Source of the DNA: Actinomycetes bacterium
GTDB lineage: Bacteria > Actinomycetota > Acidimicrobiia > Acidimicrobiales > RAAP-2
Assembly (NCBI GenBank): GCA_021841725.1
Contig: JAKCEC010000029.1
Span: 1 to 11,664 of the forward strand
DNA: 11,664 bases
Direction: 5' to 3'
The notes under the pieces: generated by a model
What the model was told of the DNA's origin: nothing
Databases searched by the model: none
What the model saw: the letters and a program-made list of their open reading frames with translations, nothing else
Part shown: positions 6,402 through 11,664 of the stretch, in pieces
Layout of the letters: each line of letters begins with the position of its first letter
How positions within the stretch are numbered: position 1 is the stretch's first letter
Made by a program: the position numbers and the translations under genes

Positions 6402-8147
6402 TTAGACGTTGTCGTGGGTCAGGGCGTCACGTAATTCGCGCTTGAGGATCTTGAGTTGCGCGTTACGCGGTAGCGCGAAGGACCGCAGGTAGAAACGCGA
6501 CGGCATCTCGAAGCGCGCGACGCGAGGCGCGAGGAACGCCGTGATCTCCTCGACGTCGACCATCCCCTCTTCGCGCAAGACCACGACGGCCACGACCTCT
6601 TCGTCGCCGGTCTCGTCGGGCAGGCCGATGACGGCGCACTCGGCGACCGCGGGGTGCGCGAGGATCTCGGCCTCGACCACCGACGGGTAGACGTTCTCCC
6701 CGCGATGGATGATCATGTCCTTGGAGCGGTCGACGATGTAGAGCAAGCCCTGCTCGTCGACACGGGCGATGTCACCCGTGCGGACCCACCCGTGGGAGAA
6801 ACATTGGGCGCTCGCCTGGGGCTTTCGCCAGTAGCCGCGCACGACGTTGGGACCCTTCACCCAGAGCTCACCGACCGTCCCGTCGGCGCAGCGACTCTCG
6901 GGCGTGGGCTCGGCGTCGTCGAAGGCTTCGGGTACCACCGCGACCTCGCACACCGGTACCGCGACGCCACAACTGCTCGGGTGATCGAGGTACTGCTGAC
7001 CGCTGATCTGGGCGACCAGTGCCGAGGTCTCGGTGAGGCCGTATCCGTTGGACGCAATGGCGTGGGGCAGGGCTTGGCGGATGCGCGCGGGGAGGTTCTC
7101 GGGCACGGGCGCGCCGCCGTAGGAGACCGAGCGCACGCTCGTCAGGTCGAATTTGTGAAAATCGGGGTGGGCGAGCAACTGCTGGACGATGGTGGGCACG
7201 CCGCCGATGGTGGTGACGCGTTCGCGTTCGATGAGCGCGAGCGCGCGCCCCGCGTCGAAGTGGCGCATGGTGACCAGGGTGCCGCCCGACGCGGTGGACG
7301 CCACGAGCCCCGCGAGGGCCCCGGTGACGTGAAAGAGCGGAATGTTCAACAGACTGACGTCGGGCGCCCCGCGGTAGTTGACGCCGGCGGCGAGGTCGCG
7401 ACATTCGTTGGCGAAGCCGAGGGACATCACGCTCGTCACCGAATTGCGATGGGTCGCCACCGCTCCCTTGGGCTTGGCCGTGGTGCCCGCGGTGTAGAAG
7501 ATCGTGGCGTCGTCGTCGGGCGAGATCGCCACGGCGGGCAGGGCGACGCGCGCCTCGACGGGGCCGAGGAACTCGCCGTACCCGTGTAGTGAGATGACGT
7601 CGTGGGGTTTGCCCAGGTCCGCCGCGTGCCCGGGGTCGTCGCTGATGACCACGAGGTGGCGCAGGTGGCGCAGGGCGTTGAACTGCTTGCGCAGTCGCGC
7701 CAGGCGCTCCTCGTCCAGGATCAGGATCGTAGCGCCGGAGTCGTTGAGGCCGAAGGCCAATTCCTCACTGGTCCACCAAGCGTTGAGCGGCGCCACGACG
7801 GCGCCCGCGGCGAGGGCGCCCCAGAAGGTGACCACCACTTGGGGGAGATTGCGCGCCGCGATGGCGACGCGGTCACCCGGGCGCACGCCGTGCTCGATCA
7901 GGCGGTGGGCCATGGTGGCGGCGTGGGCGAAGTGTTCGGCGAAGCTGAGGCGCTGCGCCTCGTGCACGAGGAAGTCGCGGTCCGCGTAGTGCGCCGACTG
8001 TTCGAGGATCTGCACCAGGTGGTCCGGCGAGTTCTTCCACGTCGTGAAGGTCACGTCACCCACGACGACCTCGTGGGTCTCGTACGGCTGTCCGGGTGAC
8101 GTGAGGTGGGCACGGACCTCGTGGGGTGAACGTGCGGCCGGCGACAT
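6402..8147 (-). CDS. AMP-dependent acyl-CoA synthetase/ligase (ANL superfamily)
   Basis: Cytosolic enzyme that activates a carboxylic acid with ATP to an acyl-adenylate and then normally forms the CoA thioester; 581 residues, typical length. Core motifs: A3 phosphate loop FYTAGTTAKPKG (217-228), A5 NGYGLTETS (367-375), A7 RTGDIARVDEQG (456-467), hinge VDRSKDMIIHRGENVYP (472-488) and A10 LPRNAQLKILKREL (559-572) with catalytic Lys566. A3 has Ala for the usual Ser and Ala for the usual Gly, and A10 has Leu for the Gly before the lysine. The overall pattern fits fatty or aromatic acid CoA ligases, but the substrate cannot be read. ATG at 8147 is chosen because it overlaps the orn stop (TGATG), indicating translational coupling. 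The longer open frame beyond it is merely antisense-free space inside orn in another frame. Confidence 0.92.
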   Translation of the reverse strand: MSPAARSPHEVRAHLTSPGQPYETHEVVVGDVTFTTWKNSPDHLVQILEQSAHYADRDFLVHEAQRLSFAEHFAHAATMAHRLIEHGVRPGDRVAIAARNLPQVVVTFWGALAAGAVVAPLNAWWTSEELAFGLNDSGATILILDEERLARLRKQFNALRHLRHLVVISDDPGHAADLGKPHDVISLHGYGEFLGPVEARVALPAVAISPDDDATIFYTAGTTAKPKGAVATHRNSVTSVMSLGFANECRDLAAGVNYRGAPDVSLLNIPLFHVTGALAGLVASTASGGTLVTMRHFDAGRALALIERERVTTIGGVPTIVQQLLAHPDFHKFDLTSVRSVSYGGAPVPENLPARIRQALPHAIASNGYGLTETSALVAQISGQQYLDHPSSCGVAVPVCEVAVVPEAFDDAEPTPESRCADGTVGELWVKGPNVVRGYWRKPQASAQCFSHGWVRTGDIARVDEQGLLYIVDRSKDMIIHRGENVYPSVVEAEILAHPAVAECAVIGLPDETGDEEVVAVVVLREEGMVDVEEITAFLAPRVARFEMPSRFYLRSFALPRNAQLKILKRELRDALTHDNV

Positions 8148-8704
8148 CAGTCCGACGTTACTCCAGCGTCGCCGGGGCGAAATAGGGTCGAACGGTAGTG
8201 CACCAGCTCGGCGATGGATTCCTTGATGTCGTCGAGGGCCCGGTGCGTCGTGGCCTTCTCGGGCTGGGCGCCGATGACGTCGGGGTGCCAGCGACGGGCC
8301 AATTCCTTGAGGGTGGAGACGTCGACGTTGCGGTAGTGGAAGAAGTTCTCGAGTTCGGGCATGTACTCCTCGAGGAAGCGCCGATCCGTGCCGATGGAGT
8401 TGCCGCAGAGGGGGACGCTGCGCGCTTCGGGCAGGTGCGTCTTCATGAACTCCAGGGTCGCGAGTTCGGCGTCGCGCACGCTGATGGTCGACGCGCTGAT
8501 GGCCGGGAGCAGTCCCGACTTGGTGTGCATCTCGGTGACGAAGTCGCCCATCTCGGCCAGCTGTTCGGGCGTCGCGTGGATGACGAGGTCGGGCCCCTCG
8601 GCCACGACGTTCAGGTTGTCGTCGGTGATGATGGTGGCGATTTCGACGATGACGTGGCGACGGGGTTCGAGGCCCGTCATTTCTAAGTCCATCCAAGCGA
8701 GCAT
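8147..8704 (-). CDS. orn: oligoribonuclease
   Basis: DEDDh-family 3'-5' exoribonuclease that degrades 2-5 nucleotide RNAs, including pGpG from c-di-GMP breakdown, in the cytosol. At 185 residues it has the usual length. Catalytic residues by family alignment: Asp6 and Glu8 in AWMDLEMTGL, Asp107 in GNSIGTDRRF, His154 and Asp159 in THRALDDIKESIAEL. The strings GNSIGTDRRFL and FHYRNVDVSTLKELARRW are strongly diagnostic for Orn. ATG 8704 has no ribosome site. Instead TAGTCT ends six bases before it, consistent with a leaderless mRNA. The stop overlaps the ligase ATG, so the two genes should be one operon. It diverges from dut with only 50 bases between start codons. The remaining uncertainty is minor and concerns only the exact start. 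Confidence 0.97.
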   Translation of the reverse strand: MLAWMDLEMTGLEPRRHVIVEIATIITDDNLNVVAEGPDLVIHATPEQLAEMGDFVTEMHTKSGLLPAISASTISVRDAELATLEFMKTHLPEARSVPLCGNSIGTDRRFLEEYMPELENFFHYRNVDVSTLKELARRWHPDVIGAQPEKATTHRALDDIKESIAELVHYRSTLFRPGDAGVTSD

Positions 8705-8710
8705 CCTGTG

Positions 8711-8716
8711 AGACTA
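8711..8716 (-). promoter_or_regulatory. predicted leaderless promoter (-10) of orn
   Basis: Minus-strand TAGTCT fits TANNNT and ends six bases before ATG 8704, the spacing expected when transcription starts at the A of the start codon. No Shine-Dalgarno sequence is present. A -35 is not convincing. Confidence 0.5.
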
Positions 8717-8741
8717 GCCAAGTGGCGCGCCGCCGAGGCAA

Positions 8742-8747
8742 TAGTGT
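8742..8747 (+). promoter_or_regulatory. predicted leaderless promoter (-10) of dut
   Basis: TAGTGT fits TANNNT and ends seven bases before ATG 8755, which lacks a Shine-Dalgarno sequence. This matches a leaderless transcript. The box lies only 25 bases from the orn -10 on the other strand. Confidence 0.5.
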
Positions 8748-8754
8748 GCCGACT

Positions 8755-9186
8755 ATGCAGATTCACATTCGACGCCTCCACCCCGCCGCCGTGACCCCCG
8801 CACCCCAGCACCCGGGTGACGCGGGGGTCGACCTGGTCGCGGTCGAGGACTGTGACCTCGCGCCGCTCGCGCGCGCGACGGTGGCGACGGGCGTCAGCGT
8901 CGCGATCCCCGACGGGTACGCCGGACTGGTCCTGCCCCGCAGCGGCTTGGCGTCTCGCTTCGGCGTCACCTGCGCCAACGCCCCCGGACTGATCGACGCG
9001 GGGTACCGCGGTGAGGTCAAGGTGGCGCTGGTGAACCTCGATCCGACTGACCGTTACCAGGTCCGCGCGGGGGACCGGATAGCGCAACTGCTCGTCGTCG
9101 AAGTCCCGACCCTGACCTTCGTGGAGGTGGCCGAGTTACCCGCGTCGACCCGCGGCGACGGAGGTTTCGGTAGTACGGGTCGCTGA
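8755..9186 (+). CDS. dut: deoxyuridine 5'-triphosphate nucleotidohydrolase (dUTPase)
   Basis: Hydrolyses dUTP to dUMP and pyrophosphate, keeping uracil out of DNA and feeding dTMP synthesis; a homotrimer in this family. At 143 residues it is slightly short of actinobacterial relatives. All five trimeric dUTPase motifs are present: I PGDAGVDL (20-27), II PRSGLA (61-66), III GLIDAGYRGEVKVALVNL (78-95, catalytic Asp81), IV RAGDRIAQLLV (104-114) and V RGDGGFGSTGR (133-143). The protein stops right at the end of the glycine-rich motif V, whereas mycobacterial enzymes carry a short tail. ATG 8755 is chosen because motif I then lies at the normal distance and a leaderless -10 fits. The open frame extends upstream to 8722, but that would cover the promoter. 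It is transcribed away from orn. Confidence 0.96.
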   Translation: MQIHIRRLHPAAVTPAPQHPGDAGVDLVAVEDCDLAPLARATVATGVSVAIPDGYAGLVLPRSGLASRFGVTCANAPGLIDAGYRGEVKVALVNLDPTDRYQVRAGDRIAQLLVVEVPTLTFVEVAELPASTRGDGGFGSTGR

Positions 9187-9240
9187 CGCCCACTTCGTTA
9201 CGAATTGATGTCGGGTGGTGAGGGACTCCGACGTATCGGC

Positions 9241-9246
9241 TACACT
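9241..9246 (+). promoter_or_regulatory. predicted -10 element for tRNA-Gly
   Basis: TACACT lies ten bases before the mature tRNA 5' end and is identical to the -10 proposed for the peroxiredoxin gene. Transcription would start three to five bases before the tRNA. I see no clear -35 at 16-18 bases. Confidence 0.45.
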
Positions 9247-9256
9247 GGGTCACCAC

Positions 9257-9332
9257 GCGGACGTAGCTCAGTTGGTAGAGCGCGACCTTGCCAAGGTCGA
9301 GGTCGCCGGTTCGAGCCCGGTCGTCCGCTCCA
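9257..9332 (+). tRNA. tRNA-Gly (anticodon GCC), CCA encoded
   Basis: A 76-base cloverleaf. Acceptor stem GCGGACG pairs with CGTCCGC, followed by discriminator T and an encoded CCA (9330-9332). The D-arm includes GCTC...GAGC with GTTGGTA. The anticodon stem CGACC/GGTCG encloses loop TTGCCAA, giving anticodon GCC (9290-9292). The T-arm has GGTTCGAGCC. GCC reads glycine codons GGC and GGU, which suits a GC-rich genome. It lies 70 bases after dut and 50 bases before the binding-protein gene. Confidence 0.97.
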
Positions 9333-9370
9333 GTACGCAGTTGCACTGGCCCATCGAAGAAGTGAAGATT

Positions 9371-9377
9371 AGGGGAG
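9371..9377 (+). promoter_or_regulatory. ribosome binding site that fixes the start of the binding-protein gene
   Basis: AGGGGAG lies five bases before ATG 9383. The open frame extends upstream through the tRNA, so this site together with the signal peptide decides the start. Confidence 0.85.
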
Positions 9378-9382
9378 ATTCA

Positions 9383-10264
9383 ATGAAGCGAATGATCCGT
9401 ATGCGCTCTGCGTTCGTCGTCGTGGGGGCCGCTTCTTTGCTCGCCTCCTCGATGGTGTCGGTGGCCGGCGCCAGCCCTACCTCGGGTTCCTATAACGCCA
9501 AGGACGCCAAGCTGGTGCCCGCGGCGTACAAGAATATGACGCTCCAGGTCGCGACCGACGCGTCGTACCCGCCCGACGAGTACCTCAGTGGCTCGACCAT
9601 CGTGGGCTTCGACCTCGATTTGATGAAGGCCCTGGGCGTCACGCTGGGCATCAAGTACCAGGAGAACAACGTCACGTTCTCCACCATCCTCGGTGGCATC
9701 ACCGGTGGCCGCTACCAGATCGGCAATTCGTCCTTCACCGATGAGAAGTCGCGGGAGAAGTCCGTGAACTTCGTGGACTACTTCCAGGCCGGTGAGGGTG
9801 TCTACGTGACGCGCACCTCGAAGTACGTGTTCAAGAACCTGCAGAGTTTTTGCGGCACCACCGTCGCGGTCGAGGCGGGTACTTCAGAGTTGACTGACGC
9901 CTCCGCGGTGAAGTGCGCCAACGGCAAAAAGGTGACCGTCGAATCCTTCGCCAACCAGAACACCGCCAACTTGGCCGTCAGCTCGGGTCACGCGCAGTTC
10001 GGGTTCCTCGACAGCCAGGTCGCGAGTTACGTCGTGTCGATCTCCCACGGGCAATTCAAGTTGACCGGCCAGCCGATCAACGTCTTCCCCTACGGCATCG
10101 CGACGGCCAAGACGCCCACGGGTCTCCAGTTGGCCAAGGCCATTCAGGCCGCCTTTAAGACCATGGTGGCCAACGGGACCTACGCCGCAATCCTCAAGAA
10201 GTGGGGCGTGTCCGGTGGGGCGATTCCGGCCGCGAAGATGACCCTCAACGGCGCTAAGTCGTAA
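9383..10264 (+). CDS. polar amino acid ABC transporter substrate-binding protein
   Basis: Extracytoplasmic solute-binding protein of the family-3 group, which captures polar amino acids for the permease encoded next; 293 residues. It has a signal peptide with Lys/Arg at 2-8, a hydrophobic core at about 10-28 and a type I cleavage site AGA|SP after residue 30. There is no lipobox cysteine. The ligand domain runs from about 52 to 276. TLQVATDASYPP, IVGFDLDLMKALG, GNSSFTDEKSREKSVNFVDYF and VAVEAGTSEL are family-typical strings of the two lobes. Cys157 and Cys178 are the only cysteines and may form a disulfide outside the membrane. Arg124 in the SFTD..SREK segment is a likely ligand contact. The 18-base gap to the permease indicates one operon, possibly reading through from the tRNA-Gly. 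The exact amino acid bound is unknown. Confidence 0.94.
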   Translation: MKRMIRMRSAFVVVGAASLLASSMVSVAGASPTSGSYNAKDAKLVPAAYKNMTLQVATDASYPPDEYLSGSTIVGFDLDLMKALGVTLGIKYQENNVTFSTILGGITGGRYQIGNSSFTDEKSREKSVNFVDYFQAGEGVYVTRTSKYVFKNLQSFCGTTVAVEAGTSELTDASAVKCANGKKVTVESFANQNTANLAVSSGHAQFGFLDSQVASYVVSISHGQFKLTGQPINVFPYGIATAKTPTGLQLAKAIQAAFKTMVANGTYAAILKKWGVSGGAIPAAKMTLNGAKS

Positions 10265-10282
10265 CGAAACACACGTCGTCGC

Positions 10283-11299
10283 ATGAGCTCGACGGAGGGG
10301 GAGAGCGAGACGAGTCCTGAGGTAGTGCCGCTACGACACTACGGACGCTGGACGGGTATCGCCGTGACCTTGGTGGTCGTGGCGATGATCGTCCACACCC
10401 TGATCTCGAAGGTGCCCGATCCGACGGGGCGCACGACGTGTCAGCTGAGCGGTGGCCGGCGGGTCTGCGAGCCGGCGCTGGTGTGGCGCTACAGCTGGAA
10501 CACCGTGGGTCGCTACCTCTTCGACCCGTTGGTGGTCAAGGGCATCTGGCTGACCCTGCAGATCACGTTGTGGGCCATGGTGATTGGCATCTCGCTCGGT
10601 CTGCTTATCGCGATCATGCGCCTGTCGCGGAGTCGACTCCTCTCAGGAATCGCGTGGTCCTACACCTGGTTCTTTCGCGGTACGCCGGTCCTCATCCAAC
10701 TCTTCTTCTGGTTCGCGATCAGCATCCCCTACCCGCACCTCACCCTCGGCCTGCCCTTCCTCCCGGTGACCTTCGCCCACATCAACTCGGTGCGGCTCCT
10801 GGGCGCGATGAACGCCGCGATCATCGGGCTGGGACTCAATGAGGCGGCGTACTTCTCCGAGATCGCGCGCGCCGGGCTCATCTCGGTTGACGAAGGTCAG
10901 ATTGAGGCGGCGACGTCAATCGGGATGACGCCCGCGCAGACGATGCGCCTGGTCATCTTGCCCCAGGCGATGCGCGTGATCATCCCGCCGACGGGTAACG
11001 AAGTGATCTCGATGCTGAAGACCAGTTCCTTGGCCTCGGCGATCGGGGTCATGGAATTGACGGGGGCCACCCAAGCGATCGCGGCCGCCAACTTCGACAC
11101 GGTGCCCCTCTTGATCGTCGCGAGCCTCTGGTACCTCTTCGCCACGACGCTGATGTCGATCGGTCAGTTCTACGTGGAGCGCCACTACGCGCGGGGCTCG
11201 CTGCGCACCCAGCCGCTCACTCCGATCCAGCGGCTACGTCGCGACCTGCGGGGCTTCTCCGCACGGGTGGGCGCGAGGGGTGAGGCGGTGGCGCGGTGA
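10283..11299 (+). CDS. polar amino acid ABC transporter permease (HisM/GlnP family)
   Basis: Membrane channel subunit for amino acid import, 338 residues, longer than the usual 220-250. The extra length comes from an N-terminal region: a cytosolic segment of about 20 residues, a first membrane helix at about 24-42, and an extracytoplasmic loop at about 43-85 with Cys53 and Cys62. The family core follows: GIWLTLQITLWAMVIG, the signature WFFRGTPVLIQLFFW (129-143), and the ATPase-docking EAA loop starting NEAAYFSEIARAGLISVDEGQIEAA (186-210). Helices follow at about 273-296, then a basic C-terminal tail. No strong ribosome site precedes ATG 10283. The stop overlaps the ATPase start (GTGA), implying translational coupling. 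A homodimer is expected because only one permease gene is present. Substrate specificity is unknown. Confidence 0.92.
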   Translation: MSSTEGESETSPEVVPLRHYGRWTGIAVTLVVVAMIVHTLISKVPDPTGRTTCQLSGGRRVCEPALVWRYSWNTVGRYLFDPLVVKGIWLTLQITLWAMVIGISLGLLIAIMRLSRSRLLSGIAWSYTWFFRGTPVLIQLFFWFAISIPYPHLTLGLPFLPVTFAHINSVRLLGAMNAAIIGLGLNEAAYFSEIARAGLISVDEGQIEAATSIGMTPAQTMRLVILPQAMRVIIPPTGNEVISMLKTSSLASAIGVMELTGATQAIAAANFDTVPLLIVASLWYLFATTLMSIGQFYVERHYARGSLRTQPLTPIQRLRRDLRGFSARVGARGEAVAR

Positions 11300-11664
11300 G
11301 CGAACCGATGGTCGAGGCGCGCGGCGTCACGAAGTCCTACGGTTCGCTGCACGTGCTGAAGGGACTGGACCTGGTCGTGGAGCGCGGGGAGGTGACTTGT
11401 CTCATCGGGCCCTCGGGCTCGGGCAAGTCGACCTTCCTGCGGTGCATCAACCACCTCGAACAGCACGACGCCGGGGTGCTGCGCGTGGAGGGCCAACTCG
11501 TCGGTTACGAATTGCGTCACGACAAGCTCTACGAGCGCAGCCCCAAGCAGATCTGCGACCAGCGCGCCAACATCGGCATGGTGTTCCAGCGCTTCAATCT
11601 CTTCCAGCACCTGACCGTGCTCGAGAACATCACCATCGGTCAGGAGAAGGTCAAGGGCGTGGCC
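11296..11664 (+). CDS. polar amino acid ABC transporter ATPase (GlnQ/HisP family), 5' part
   Basis: Cytosolic ATPase of the amino acid importer. The first 123 codons are in the window; the rest of a normally 240-260 residue protein lies beyond the right edge. Walker A is GPSGSGKST (38-46), followed by FLRCINHLEQHDAG, typical of the GlnQ/HisP group. The Q-loop is MVFQRFNLFQHLTVLENI (95-112) with Gln98. An insertion of about 15 residues around 70-88 (GYELRHDKLYERSPKQI) between them is close to that seen in HisP-like members. I chose GTG 11296 because it overlaps the permease stop by four bases (GTGA), with ATG 11308 as a less likely start. The signature and Walker B motifs are not yet reached. 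With the two upstream genes it completes a single importer. Confidence 0.93.
   Translation, partial: MSEPMVEARGVTKSYGSLHVLKGLDLVVERGEVTCLIGPSGSGKSTFLRCINHLEQHDAGVLRVEGQLVGYELRHDKLYERSPKQICDQRANIGMVFQRFNLFQHLTVLENITIGQEKVKGVA

Noticed and set aside
6402..8741. Possible 779-residue fusion upstream of the acyl-CoA ligase
   Set aside because: The first ~200 residues are an out-of-frame reading of orn, rich in Arg and Pro. The ATG at 8147 overlapping the orn stop is the natural start.
9215..9382. N-terminal extension of the binding protein through the tRNA
   Set aside because: This stretch contains a complete tRNA-Gly, and a strong ribosome site plus signal peptide mark ATG 9383.
9333..9382. Riboswitch or T-box leader for the amino acid importer
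   Set aside because: The 50-base gap after the tRNA is too short and shows no structured element beyond the ribosome site.
1..11664. A defence system, prophage, insertion sequence, integron or CRISPR array
   Set aside because: No transposase, integrase, terminal repeats, spaced repeats or defence-type domains were seen on either strand. The genes are ordinary housekeeping, signalling and transport.

Overview
This window is GC-rich, compact bacterial DNA with short intergenic gaps and several genes joined by 1-4 base overlaps. The ClpP is of the actinobacterial ClpP1 type, and two divergent genes look leaderless (a TANNNT box ending 6-7 bases before the start codon). Together these suggest a high-GC actinobacterium. 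The deep-branching class Acidimicrobiia is possible but only a guess. I see no phage, insertion sequence, CRISPR array or rRNA. The content is mostly housekeeping and transport, and I do not see a clearly new multi-gene system.

Layout. (1) 1-2481, plus strand: the 3' part of clpP, then an ABC-2 polysaccharide exporter, wzm (permease) and wzt (ATPase with a C-terminal glycan-recognition-type domain). The three reading frames overlap or abut. (2) 2507-4690, minus strand: a cytosolic PAS-PAS-GGDEF-EAL protein that could make and/or break c-di-GMP. (3) 4888-5571, minus strand: a HAD-IB phosphatase-like protein, divergent from (4) 5711-6346, plus strand: a 1-Cys Prx6-type peroxiredoxin. A strong hairpin separates the peroxiredoxin from the convergent block that follows. 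(5) 8704-6402, minus strand: orn (oligoribonuclease) translationally coupled to an acyl-CoA ligase-type adenylating enzyme. (6) 8755-9186, plus strand: dut (dUTPase), divergent from orn. (7) 9257-9332: tRNA-Gly(GCC). (8) 9383 to the window end, plus strand: a polar amino acid ABC transporter with binding protein, permease and the first 123 codons of the ATPase.

How the genes may work together. The exporter pair would flip a lipid-linked glycan across the membrane, but no glycosyltransferases are in view. The GGDEF-EAL protein and Orn represent successive steps of c-di-GMP turnover (c-di-GMP to pGpG to GMP), though Orn is a general housekeeping enzyme and the proximity may be chance. Dut and Orn both belong to nucleotide housekeeping. 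The last three genes form one uptake operon, possibly co-transcribed with the tRNA-Gly just upstream.

The most interesting non-genic signals are a 26-base perfect palindrome inside the HAD gene, whose 10-base core recurs just upstream of the GGDEF-EAL gene; the paired leaderless orn/dut promoters; and a hairpin at the predicted 5' end of the peroxiredoxin mRNA.
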